Source: Synchiropus splendidus (Eukaryota; Chordata; Actinopteri; Syngnathiformes; Callionymidae). From it: a stretch of 64,000 bases of DNA. Where the stretch lies: the NCBI RefSeq assembly GCF_027744825.2, contig NC_071348.1, positions 20,245,563 to 20,309,562 of the forward strand. The letters are read 5' to 3'. Below, one piece after another: positions 53,160-64,000 of the stretch (positions are counted from its first letter, which is position 1; every line of letters begins with the position of its first letter). A model generated the notes under the pieces. It did no database searches. It was given only the letters and a program-made list of their open reading frames with translations, and was not told the origin of the DNA. Made by a program: the position numbers and the translations under genes.

Positions 53160-53520
53160 AAAACACTTCAGACAGCTTAGATTTGATGTGCAACTACTAG
53201 AAAGACCCTTTCTGCTATAGTGGGAGGTTAAAATTTCATGTTCGGAAGCTTCCCTGCAAAGTTATGGCACAATGCCAAAAACGCGTTTTCAGCTTGAGAT
53301 AAGGTGGGTTCCAGAACGCCATACGTAAAAATGTTGATAACTTTCGAAAAACACTTCAGACAGGTTAGGTTTGATGTGCAACTACTAGAACGACCCTTTC
53401 TGCTATAGTGGGAGGTCAAAATTTCATGTTCTGAAGCTTCCCGTGGAAAGTTATGGGACAATGCAGAAAACGATTTTTCATCCTGAGATAAGGTCGATTC
53501 CGGAACGCCAAACATAAAAA
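52976..53520 (+). repeat. Duplicated block, copy 2, spacing 8 monomers
   Basis: Second copy of 51,471-52,015. The two copies diverge after ACATAAAAATG, where GTTGATCACTTTGG is replaced by GTTGATAACCTTCG. Confidence 0.8.
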
Positions 53521-53950
53521 TGTTGATAACCTTCGAAAAACACTTCAGACAGCCTAGATTTGATGTGCAACGACGAGAAATACCCTTTCTGCTATAGTGG
53601 GACCTGAAAATTTCATGTTCTGAAGCTCCCCTGCAAAGTTATGGCACAATGCAGAAAACGCGTTTTCAGCTTGTGATAACGTGGGTTCCGGAACGCCAAA
53701 CATAAAAATGTTGACAACTTTGCAAAAACACTTCAGACAGCTGAGATTTGATGTGCAACTACTAGAAAGACCCTTTCTGCTATAGTGGGACGTGAAAATT
53801 TCATGTTCTGAAGCTTCCCAGCAAAGTTATGGCACAATGCCGAAAACGCGTTTTCAGCCTGAGATAAGGTGGGTTCCGGGACGCCAAACATAAAAATGGT
53901 GACAACTTTGGAAAAACACTTCAGACAGCTTAGATTTGATGTGCAACTAC

Positions 53951-54476
53951 TAGAAAGACCCTTTCTGCTATAGTGGGAGGTGAACATTTCATGTTCTGAA
54001 GCTTCCTTGCAAAGTTATGGCACAATGCAGAACACGCGTTTTCAGCTTGAGATAAGGTGGGTTCCGAAAAGCCAAACATAAAAATGTTGATAACTTTCGA
54101 AAAACACTTCAGACAGTTTAGATTTGAAGTGCAACTACTAGAAAGCCCCTTTCTGCTGTAGTGGGACTTGAACATTTCATGTTCTGAAGCTTCCCTGAGA
54201 AGTTATGGCACAATGCAGAAAACACATTTTCAGCCTGAGATAAGGTGGGTTCCGGAACGCCAAGCGTAAAAATGTTGATAACTTTGGAATAACACTTCAG
54301 ACAGCTTAGATTTGATGTGCAACTCCTAGAAAGACCCTTTCTGCGAGAGTGGGAGGTGAACATTTCATGTTCTGAAGCTTCCCTGCAAAGTTATGGCACA
54401 ATGCAGAAAACGCGTTTTAAGCTTGAGATAAGGTGGGTTCCGGAACGCCAAAAATAAAAATGTTGATAACTTTCGA
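53951..54476 (+). repeat. Duplicated block, copy 2, spacing 7 monomers
   Basis: Second copy of 52,634-53,159. A visible difference is AACGCGTTTTC against AACACATTTTC near 52,904/54,220, a change at the CpG core. Confidence 0.8.
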
Positions 54477-54499
54477 AAAACACTTCAGACAGCTTAGAT

Positions 54500-57400
54500 T
54501 TGATGTGCAACTACTAGAAAGACCCTTTCTGCTATAGTGGGAGGTGAACATTTCATGTTCTGAAGCTTCCATGCAAAGTTATGGCACTATGCAGAAAACG
54601 CGTTTTCAACTTGAGATAAGGTGGGTTCCGGAACGCCAAACATAAAAATGTTGATAACTTTGGAAAAACACTTCAGACAACTTAGATTTGATGTGCAACT
54701 ACTAGAAAGACCCTTTCTGCTATAGTGGGATGTGAACATTTCATGTTCTGAAGCTTCCCTGAGAAGTTATGGCACAATGCAGAAAACGCGTTTTCAGCCT
54801 GAGATAAGGTGGTTTCCAAAACGCCAAACGTAAAAATGCTGATTACTTTGGAAAAGCACTTCTGACAGCTTAGATTTAATGTGCAACTACTAGAAAGACC
54901 CTTTCTGCTATAGTAGGAGGTCAAAATTTCATGTTCTGAAGCGTCCCATGGAAAGTTATGGAACAATGGAGAAAACGATTTTTCATCCTGAGATAAGGTC
55001 GATTACGGAACGCGAAACATAAAAATGTTCATAACTTTCGAAAAACACTTCAGACAGCTTAGATTTGATGTGCAACTACTAGAAAGACCCTTTCTGGTAT
55101 AGTGGGACGTGAAAATTTCGTGTTCTGAAGCTTACCTGCAAAGTTATGGCACAATGCAGAAAACGCGTTTTCAGCTTGTGATAACGTGGGTTCCGGAGCG
55201 GCAAACGTAAAAATGTTGATAACTTTGGAACAACACTTCAGACAGCTTAGATTTGATGTGCAACTACTAGAAACGCCCTTTCTGCTATAGTGGGAGGTGA
55301 AAATATCATTTTCTGAAGCTTCCATGCAAAGTTATGGCACAATGCAGACAACGTGTTTTCAGCCTGAGATAAGGTCGATTCTGGAACGCCAAACGTAAAA
55401 ATGTTGATAACTTTGGAACAACACTTCAGACAGCTTAGATTTAATGTGCAACTGCTCGAAAGACCCTTTCTGGTATAGTGGGAGGTGAAAATTTCATGTT
55501 CTGAAGCTTCCCTGCAAAGTTATGGCACAATCCGTAAAACGCGTTTTCAGCCTGAGATAAGGTCGATTCCGGAACGCCAAAGATAAAAATGTTGATAACT
55601 TTGGATAAACACTTCAGACAGCTTAGATTTGATGTGCACCTACTAGAAAGACCCTTTCTGCTATAGTGGAACGTGAAAATTTCATGTTCTGAAGCTTCCC
55701 TGCAAAGTTATGGCACAATGCCGAAAACGCGTTTTCAGCCTGAGTTAAGGTGGGTTCCGGAACGCCAAACATAAAAATGTTGATAATTTTGGAAAAACAC
55801 TTCAGACAGCTTAGATTTGATGTGCAACTACTAGAAAGAACATTTCTGCTATAGTGGGAGGTGAACATTTCATGTTCTGAAGCTTCCCTGCAAAGTTATG
55901 GCACAATGCAGAAAACGCGTTTTCAGCTTGAGATAAGGTGGGTTCCGGAACGCCAAACATAAAAATGTTGATAACTTTGGAAAAACACTTCAGACAGCTT
56001 AGATTTAATGTGCAACTACTAGAAACACCCTTTCTGCTATAGTGGGAGGTGAAAATTTCATCTTCTGAAGCTTCCCTGCAAAGTTATTGCACAATGCGTA
56101 AAACGCGTTTTCAGCTTGAGATAAGGTCGATTCCGGAACGCCAAACATAAAAATGTTGATAACTTCAGAAAAACACTTCAGACAGCTTAGATTTGATGTG
56201 CAACTACTAGAAAGACCATTTCTGTTATAGTGGGACGTGAACATTTCATGTTCTGAAGCTTCCCTGCAAAGTTATGGCACAATGCAGATAACGCGTTTTC
56301 AGCCTGAGATAAAGTCGATTCCGGAACGCCAAACATAAAAATGTTGATAACTATGGAAAAACACGCCAGACAGCTTAGATTCAATGTGCAACTACTAGAA
56401 AGACCCTTTCTGCTATAGTGGGAGGTGAACATTTCATGTTCTGAAGCTTCCCTGCAAAGTTATGGCACAATGCAGAAAACGCGTTTTCAGCTTGAGATAA
56501 GGTGGTTTCCGAAACGCCAAACGTAAAAATGTTGATAACTTTGGAACAACACTTCAGACAGCTTATATTTAATGTGCAACTACTAGAAACACCCTTTCTG
56601 CTATAGTGGGAGGTTAAAATATCATTTTCTGAAGCTTCCCTGCAAAGTTATTGCACAATGCGTAAAACGCGTTTTCAGCCTGAGATAAGGTCGATTCCGG
56701 AACACCAAACATAAAAATGTTGATAACTTTGGAAAAACACTTCAGAAAGCTTAGATTTGATGTGCAACTACTAGAAAGACCCTTTCTGCTATAGTGGGAC
56801 CTGAAAATTTCATGTTCTGAAGCTTCCCTGCAAAGTTGTTGCACAATGCGTAAAACGCGTTTTCAGCTTGTGATAATGTCGATTCCGAAACGCCAAACGT
56901 AAAAATGTTGATAACTTTGGAACAACACTTCAGACAGCTTAGATTTAATGTGCAACTACTCGAAAGACCCTTTCTGGTATAGTGGGAGGTGAAAATTTCA
57001 TGTTCTGAAGCTTCGCTGCAAAGTTATGGCACAATCCGTAAAACGCGTTTTCAGCCTGAGATAAGGTCGATTCCGGAACGCCAAAGATAAAAATGTTGAT
57101 AACTTTGGATAAACACTTCAGACAGCTTAGATTTGATGTGCACCTACTAGAAAGACCCTTTCTGCTATAGTGGGAGGTGAACATTTCATGTTCTGAAGTT
57201 TCCCTGCAAAGTTCTGGCACTAAAAAAGAAACACGTTTTCAGCCTGAGACAAGGTGGGTTTCGGAACGCCAAACATAGAAATGTTGATAACTTTCGAAAA
57301 ACACTTCAGACAGCTTAGATTTGATGTGCAACTACCAGAAAGACCCTTTCTGCGATAGTGGGATGTGAAAATTTCATGTTCTGAAGCTTCCTTGCAAGGT

Positions 57401-57500
57401 CATGGCACAACGCAGAAAACGCGTTTTCAGCCTGAGATAAGGTGGGTTCCGGAACGCCAAACATAAAAATGTTGATAACATTGGAAAAATACTTCAGACT
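54500..57500 (+). repeat. Mixed satellite zone
   Basis: About 16 monomers, mainly of the GTGAACATTTC and GCGTAAAACG types. A short match (CAATCCGTAAAACGCG near 55,528 and 57,029, with CCAAAGATAAAAATG following) lies eight monomers apart. Nothing but satellite is seen. Confidence 0.65.
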
Positions 57501-57509
57501 GCTTAGATT

Positions 57510-58960
57510 TGATATGCAACTACTGGAAAGACCCTTTCTGCAATAGTCGGAAGTGAAAATTTCATGTTCTGAAGCTTCCCTGCAAAGTTATAGCACAATG
57601 CAGAAAATACGTTTTCAGCCTGAGATAAGGTCGATTCCGGAACGCCAAAGATAAAAATGTTGATAACTTTGGAAAAACACTTCAGACAGCTTAGATTTGA
57701 TGTGCAACTACTCGAAAGAGGCTTTGTGCTATAGTTGGAGGTTAAAATTTAATGTTCAGAAGCTTCTCTGCAAAGTTATGGCACAATGCAGAAAACGCAT
57801 TTTGAGCCTGAGATAAGGTCGATTCCGGAACGCCAAACATGAAAATATTGATAACTTTTGAAAAACACTTCAGACAGCTTAGATTTGATGTGCAACTACT
57901 AGAAAGACCCTTTCTGCGATAGTGGGAGGTAAAAATTTCATGTTCGGAAGCATCCATGCAAAGTTATGGCATAATGCAGAAAACGCGTTTTCAGCCTGAG
58001 ATAAGGTTGATTCCGGAACGCCAAACATAAAAATGTTGATAACTTTGGAAAAACGCTTCAGACAGCTTAGATTTGATGTGCAACTACTCGAAAGACCATT
58101 TCTGCTATAATGGCAGGTGAAAATTTCATGTTCTGAAGCTTCCCTGCAAAGTTATGGCACAATGCGTAAAACGCGTTTTCAGCCTGAGATAAGGTCGATT
58201 CCGGAACGCCAAACATAAAAAAGTTGATAACTTTGGAAAAACACTTCAGATAGCTTCGATTTGATGTGCAACTACGAGAAAGACCCTTTCTGCTATAGTG
58301 GGAGGTGAAAATTTCATGTCCTGAAGCTTCCCTGAGAAGTTATGGCACAAAGAAAGAAACACATTTTCAGCCTGAGATAAGGTGGGTTCTGGAATGCCAA
58401 ACATAAAAATGTTGATAACTTTGGAAAAACACTTCAGACAGCTTAGATTTGATGTGCAACTACTAGAAAGTCCATTTGTCCTATAGTGGGAGGTTAAAAT
58501 TTAATGTTCAGAAGCTTCTCTGCAAAGTTATGGCACAATGCAGAAAACACATTTTGAGCCTGAGAAAAGGTCGATTCCGGAACGCCAAACATAAAAGTGT
58601 TGATAACTTTGGAAAAACACTTCAGACAGCTTAGATTTGATGTGCAACTACTAGAAAGACCCTTTCTGCTATAGTGGGAGGTGAACGTTTAATGTTCTGA
58701 TGCTTCACTGCAAAGTTATGGCACAATGCAGAAAACGCGTTTTCAGCTTGAGATAAGGTGGGTTCCGGAACGCCAAACATAAAAATGTTGATAACTTTGG
58801 AAAAACACTTCAGACAGCTTAGTGTTGATGTGCAACTACTAGAAAAACCCTTTCTGCTATAGTGGGAGGTGAAATTTTCATTTTCTGAAGCTTCCCTGCA
58901 AAGTTATGGCACAATGCGTAAGACACGTTTTCAGCCTGAGATAAGGTCGATTCCGAAACG
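57510..58960 (+). repeat. Related block left of the 7-monomer tandem
   Basis: Matches 59,954 onward at an offset of 2,444 bp (13 monomers) up to about 58,300, then at 2,632 bp (14 monomers). It therefore lacks one monomer present in the later copies, the unit with GGTGGAAATTTTATG and AGATTCAATGTGC. Confidence 0.8.
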
Positions 58961-60119
58961 TCAAACATAAAAATGTTGATAACTCTGGAAAAAGACTTCA
59001 GACAGCTTAGATTTGATGTGCAACTACTAGAAAGACCCTTTCTGCTATAGTGGGAGGTTAAAATTTCATGTTCGGAAGCTTCCATGCAAATTTATGGCAC
59101 AATGCAGACAACGCGTTGTCAACCTGAGATAAGGTCGATTCTGGAACGCCAAACATAAAAATGTTGATAACTTTCGAAAAACACTTCAGACAGCTTAGAT
59201 TTGATGTGCAACTACTATATAGACCTTTTCTGTTATAGTGGGAGGTGAACATTTCATGTTCTGAAGCTTCCCTGCAAAGTTATGGCACAATGCGTAAAAC
59301 GCGTTTTCAGCCTGAGATAAGGTCGATTCCGGAACGCCATACATAAAAATATTGATAACTTTGGAAAAACACTTCAGACAGCTTCGATTTGATGTGCAAC
59401 TACTAGAAAGACCCTTTCTGCTATAGTGGGAGGTGAACATTTCATGTTCTGGATCTTCCCTTAGAAGTTATGGCACAATGCAGAAAACGCGTTTTCAGCC
59501 TGAGATACGGTGGGTTCCGAAACGCAAAACGTAAAAATGTTGATCACTTCGGAAAAACACTTCAAACAGCTTAGATTTGATGTGCAACTACTAGAAAGAC
59601 CCTTTCTGCTATAGTGGGAGGTGAAAATTTCATGTTCTGAAGATTCCCAGCACAGTTATGGCATAAAGCAGAAAACGCGTTTTCAGCCTGAGATAAGGTC
59701 GATTCCGGAACGCCATACATAACAATGTTGATAACTTTGGAAAAACACTTCAGACAGCTTAGATTTGATGTGCAACTACTAGAAAGACCCTTTCTGCTAT
59801 AGTGGTAGGTTAAAATTTCATGTTCGGAAGCTTCCATGCAAAGTTATGGCACAATGCAGACAACGCGTTTTCAGCCTGAGATAAGGTGGGTTCCGGAACG
59901 CCAAGTGTAAAAATGTTGATAACTTTGGAACAACACTTCAGACAGCTTAGATTTGATATGCAACTACTGGAAAGACCCTTTCTGCAATAGTCGGAAGTGA
60001 AAATTTCATTTTCTGAAGCTTCCCTGCAAAGTTATAGCACAATACAGAAAATACGTTTTCAGCCTGAGATAAGGTCGATTCCGGAACGCCAAAGATAAAA
60101 ATGTTGATAACTTTGGAAA

Positions 60120-61435
60120 AACACTTCAGACAGCTTAGATTTGATGTGCAACTACTCGAAAGAGGCTTTGTGCTATAGTTGGAGGTTAAAATTTAATGTT
60201 CAGAAGCTTCTCTGCAAAGTTATGGCACAATGCAGAAAACGCATTTTGAGCCTGAGATAAGGTCGATTCCGGAACGCCAAACATGAAAATATTGATAACT
60301 TTTGAAAAACACTTCAGACAGATTAGATTTGATGTGCAATTACTAGAAAGACCCTTTCTGCGATAGTGGGAGGTAAAAATTTCATGTTCGGAAGCATCCA
60401 TGCAAAGTTATGGCACAATGCAGAAAACGCGTTTTCAGCCTGAGATAAGGTTGATTCCGGAACGCCAAACATAAAAATGTTGATAACTTTGGAAAAACGC
60501 TTCAGACAGCTTAGATTTGATGTGCAACTACTCGAAAGACCATTTCTGCTATAATGGCAGGTGAAAATTTCATGTTCTGAAGCTTCCCTGCAAAGTTATG
60601 GCGCAATGCGTAAAACGCGTTTTCAGCCTGAGATAAGGTCGATTCCGGAACGCCAAACATAAAAAAGTTGATAACTTTGGAAAAACACTTCAGATAGCTT
60701 CGATTTGATGTGCAACTACGAGAAAGACCCTTTCTGCTATAGTGGGAGGTGGAAATTTTATGTTCTGAAGCTTCCCTGCAAAGTTATGGCACAATGCAGA
60801 AAACGCGTTTTCAGCCTGAGATAAAGTCGATTCCGGAACGCCAAACATAAAAATGTTGATAACTATGGAAAAACACGTCAGACAGCTTAGATTCAATGTG
60901 CAACTACTCGAAAGACCCTTTCTGCTGTAATGGCAGGTGAAAATTTCATGTCCTGAAGCTTCCCTGAGAAGTTATGGCACAAAGAAAGAAACACATTTTC
61001 AGCCTGAGATAAGGTGGGTTCTGGAATGCCAAACATAAAAATGTTGATAACTTTGGAAAAACACTTCAGACAGCTTAGATTTGATGTGCAACTACTAGAA
61101 AGTCCATTTGTCCTATAGTGGGAGGTTAAAATTTAATGTTCAGAAGCTTCTCTGCAAAGTTATGGCACAATGCAGAAAACACATTTTGAGCCTGAGAAAA
61201 GGTCGATTCCGGAACGCCAAACATAAATGTGTTGATAACTTTGGAAAAACACTTCAGACAGCTTAGATTTGATGTGCAACTACTAGAAAGACCCTTTCAG
61301 CTATAGTGGGAGGTGAACGTTTAATGTTCTGAGGCTTTACTGCAAAGTTATGGCACAATGCAGAAAACGCGTTTTCAGCTTGAGATAAGGTGGGTTCCGG
61401 AACGCCAAACATAAAAATGTTGATAACTTTGGAAA
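60120..61435 (+). repeat. 7-monomer tandem block, copy 1
   Basis: A 1,316-bp block followed at once by its copy. Distinct variants are CTCGAAAGAGGCTTTGTGC, CATGAAAATATTG, AATGGCAGGTG, AAAGAAAGAAACAC and GTCCATTTGTCC. Copies 1 and 2 look identical through most of their length. Confidence 0.9.
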
Positions 61436-62751
61436 TACACTTCAGACAGCTTAGATTTGATGTGCAACTACTCGAAAGAGGCTTTGTGCTATAGTTGGAG
61501 GTTAAAATTTAATGTTCAGAAGCTTCTCTGCAAAGTTATGGCACAATGCAGAAAACGCATTTTGAGCCTGAGATAAGGTCGATTCCGGAACGCCAAACAT
61601 GAAAATATTGATAACTTTTGAAAAACACTTCAGACAGATTAGATTTGATGTGCAATTACTAGAAAGACCCTTTCTGCGATAGTGGGAGGTAAAAATTTCA
61701 TGTTCGGAAGCATCCATGCAAAGTTATGGCACAATGCAGAAAACGCGTTTTCAGCCTGAGATAAGGTTGATTCCGGAACGCCAAACATAAAAATGTTGAT
61801 AACTTTGGAAAAACGCTTCAGACAGCTTAGATTTGATGTGCAACTACTCGAAAGACCATTTCTGCTATAATGGCAGGTGAAAATTTCATGTTCTGAAGCT
61901 TCCCTGCAAAGTTATGGCGCAATGCGTAAAACGCGTTTTCAGCCTGAGATAAGGTCGATTCCGGAACGCCAAACATAAAAAAGTTGATAACTTTGGAAAA
62001 ACACTTCAGATAGCTTCGATTTGATGTGCAACTACGAGAAAGACCCTTTCTGCTATAGTGGGAGGTGGAAATTTTATGTTCTGAAGCTTCCCTGCAAAGT
62101 TATGGCACAATGCAGAAAACGCGTTTTCAGCCTGAGATAAAGTCGATTCCGGAACGCCAAACATAAAAATGTTGATAACTATGGAAAAACACGTCAGACA
62201 GCTTAGATTCAATGTGCAACTACTCGAAAGACCCTTTCTGCTGTAATGGCAGGTGAAAATTTCATGTCCTGAAGCTTCCCTGAGAAGTTATGGCACAAAG
62301 AAAGAAACACATTTTCAGCCTGAGATAAGGTGGGTTCTGGAATGCCAAACATAAAAATGTTGATAACTTTGGAAAAACACTTCAGACAGCTTAGATTTGA
62401 TGTGCAACTACTAGAAAGTCCATTTGTCCTATAGTGGGAGGTTAAAATTTAATGTTCAGAAGCTTCTCTGCAAAGTTATGGCACAATGCAGAAAACACAT
62501 TTTGAGCCTGAGAAAAGGTCGATTCCGGAACGCCAAACATAAATGTGTTGATAACTTTGGAAAAACACTTCAGACAGCTTAGATTTGATGTGCAACTACT
62601 AGAAAGACCCTTTCAGCTATAGTGGGAGGTGAACGTTTAATGTTCTGAGGCTTTACTGCAAAGTTATGGCACAATGCAGAAAACGCGTTTTCAGCTTGAG
62701 ATAAGGTGGGTTCCGGAACGCCAAACATAAAAATGTTGATAACTTTGGAAA
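61436..62751 (+). repeat. 7-monomer tandem block, copy 2
   Basis: Direct tandem copy of 60,120-61,435. The join carries GGAAATACACTTC at 61,431, whereas the outer flanks read GGAAAAACACTTC, so the breakpoint lies in the ACACTTCAGACAGC part of the monomer. Confidence 0.9.
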
Positions 62752-64000
62752 AACACTTCAGACAGCTTAGTGTTGATGTGCAACTACTAGAAAAACCCTT
62801 TCTGCTATAGTGGGAGGTGAAATTTTCATTTTCTGAAGCTTCCCTGCAAAGTTATGGCACAATGCGTAATAAGTGTTTTCAGCCTGAGATAATGTCGATT
62901 CCGGAACGCCAAACATAAAAATGTTGATAACTTTCGAAAAACACTTCAGACAGCTTAGATTTGATGTGCAACTACTAGAAAGACCCTTTCTGCTATAGTG
63001 GGAGGTGTAAATTTCATTTCTGAAGCTTCCCTGCAAAGTTATGGCACAATGCGTAAAACACGTTTTCAGCCTGAGATAAGGTCGATTCCGAAACGTCAAA
63101 CATAAAAATGTTGATAACTCTGGAAAAAGACTTCAGACAGCTTAGATTTGATGTGCAACTACTAGAAAGACCCTTTCTGCTATAGTGGGAGGTTAAAATT
63201 TCATGTTCGGAAGCTTCCATGCAAATTTATGGCACAATGCAGACAACGCGTTGTCAACCTGAGATAAGGTCGATTCCGGAACGCCATACATAAAAATATT
63301 GATAACTTTGGAAAAACACTTCAGACAGCTTCGATTTGATGTGCAACTACTAGAAAGACCCTTTCTGCTATAGTGGGAGGTGAACATTTCATGTTCTGGA
63401 TCTTCCCTTAGAAGTTATGGCACAATGCAGAAAACGCGTTTTCAGCCTGAGATACGGTGGGTTCCGAAACGCAAAACGTAAAAATGTTGATCACTTTGGA
63501 AAAACACTTCAAACAGCTTAGATTTGATGTGCAACTACTAGAAAGACCCTTTCTGCTATAGTGGGAGGTGAAAATTTCATGTTCTGAAGATTCCCAGCAT
63601 AGTTATGGCATAAAGCAGAAAACGCGTTTTCAGCCAGAGATATGGTGGGTTCCAGAACGCCAAACATAAAAATGTTGATAACTTTGGAAAAACACTTCAG
63701 ACAGCTTAGATTTGATGTGCAACTACTAGAAAGACCCTTTCTGCTATAGTGGGAGGTGAAAATTTCATGTTCTAAAGGTTCCCTGCAAAGTTATGGCACA
63801 ATGCAGAAAACGCGTTTTCAGCCTGAGATAAGGTCGATTCCGGAACGCCATACATAACAATGTTGATAACTTTGGAAAAACACTTCAGACAGCTTAGATT
63901 TGATGTGCAACTACTAGAAAGACCCTTTCTGCTATAGTGGTAGGTTAAAATTTCATGTTCGGAAGCTTCCATGCAAAGTTATGGCACAATGCAGACAACG
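62752..64000 (+). repeat. Block paralogous to 58,804-59,900
   Basis: Matches the earlier block at offsets of 3,948, then 4,135, then 3,947, then 4,135 bp. Each change is one monomer. Shared variants include TTAGTGTTGATG, AAACGTCAAACAT, GCGTTGTCAACC, GGATCTTCCCTTAG and CATACATAACAATG. The block continues to the window edge. Confidence 0.8.

Larger units (their letters stand above)
1..64000 (+). repeat. 188-bp satellite DNA array, about 340 monomers, head-to-tail
   Basis: The motif TTAGATTTG(A)TGTGCAACTA recurs every 188 bp from base 1 (1, 189, 377, 565 and so on) to 63,894, always on the plus strand. The consensus monomer, read by eye, has these landmarks: CTAGAAAGACCCTTTCTGCT at 21-40, TGAAAATTTCA at 52-62, GAAGCTTC at 69-76, CAAAGTTATGGCAC at 81-94, GAAAACGCGTTTTC at 101-114, TTCCGGAA at 133-140, AACATAAAAATGTT at 146-159 and ATAACTTTGG at 161-170. 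Net length drift over 340 units is about -27 bp, so indels are few and small. No stretch over 300 bases departs from the satellite, so the window holds no gene or transposon that I can see. Monomer length near the nucleosome repeat length and the presence of higher-order blocks suggest a centromeric or pericentromeric array; a plant source is a guess. The family was not recognised. Confidence 0.98.

Noticed and set aside
1..64000. CRISPR-like regular repeats
   Set aside because: The repeating unit is 188 bp with no unique spacers; the whole period is conserved, so this is satellite DNA.
1..64000. Telomere-type repeats (TTTAGGG or TTAGGG arrays)
   Set aside because: Single TTAGGG-like strings appear only as variants of the GTTATGG site (for example 3,285) and never in tandem.
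1..64000. Inverted monomers or array polarity switch
   Set aside because: All monomers I followed read in the plus orientation; I saw no head-to-head or tail-to-tail junction.
1..64000. Bacterial or plasmid origin with iterons
   Set aside because: Hundreds of 188-bp units without any replication, mobility or other gene do not fit iterons, which are short and few.

Overview
The window is one uninterrupted block of satellite DNA. From base 1 to base 64,000 it is a head-to-tail array of a single monomer of about 188 bp, always in the same orientation. Taking the recurring TTAGATTTG as monomer position 1, there are about 340 full units plus a 107-bp partial unit. The net drift is only about 27 bp of small deletions over the whole array. 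My by-eye consensus monomer is about 40% G+C. I see no gene, RNA gene, transposon, CRISPR array or unique-sequence gap. All short open frames are the same few satellite translations recurring, and 188 is not a multiple of three.

The organism must be a eukaryote with large tandem satellite arrays. A nucleosome-sized monomer, uniform orientation, multi-monomer higher-order blocks and near-identical duplications fit a centromeric or pericentromeric array. The general look (AT-rich, a recurring CCATAACTTTG-like motif on the minus strand) makes a plant my first guess, but I do not recognise the family, so the species is open.

Layout. 1-1,700: mixed subfamilies related to 24-26 kb and 51-54 kb. 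1,700-7,700: contains a block repeated at about 14 monomers (2.34-3.78 kb and 5.35-6.42 kb). 7,700-19,840: heterogeneous, mostly single diverged monomers, plus one exact monomer doubling at 8,641-9,016. 19,845-24,000: a 7-monomer-spaced duplication and smaller 3-, 5- and 8-monomer ones. 24,900-32,900: three successive copies of a roughly 14-monomer higher-order block. 33,000-36,735: few internal duplications. 36,736-48,556: a tandem duplication of about 6 kb (31 and 32 monomers), almost base-identical. 48,557-54,500: interleaved 7-, 8- and 16-monomer duplications. 54,500-57,500: mixed monomers. 57,500-64,000: a 7-monomer block in tandem with a related, partly deleted block on each side.

The most notable signals are: (1) a monomer-wide nested inverted symmetry with three separate arm pairs sharing one axis at monomer position 125; (2) a 20-bp near-palindrome with a CGCG core in most monomers, perfect in at least three; (3) duplication spacings that repeatedly fall on 7, 14 and 21 monomers; and (4) paralogous blocks that differ mainly by in-register gain or loss of whole monomers, a record of recent unequal exchange. 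All coordinates of blocks and all identity statements come from reading by eye, not from a computed alignment.
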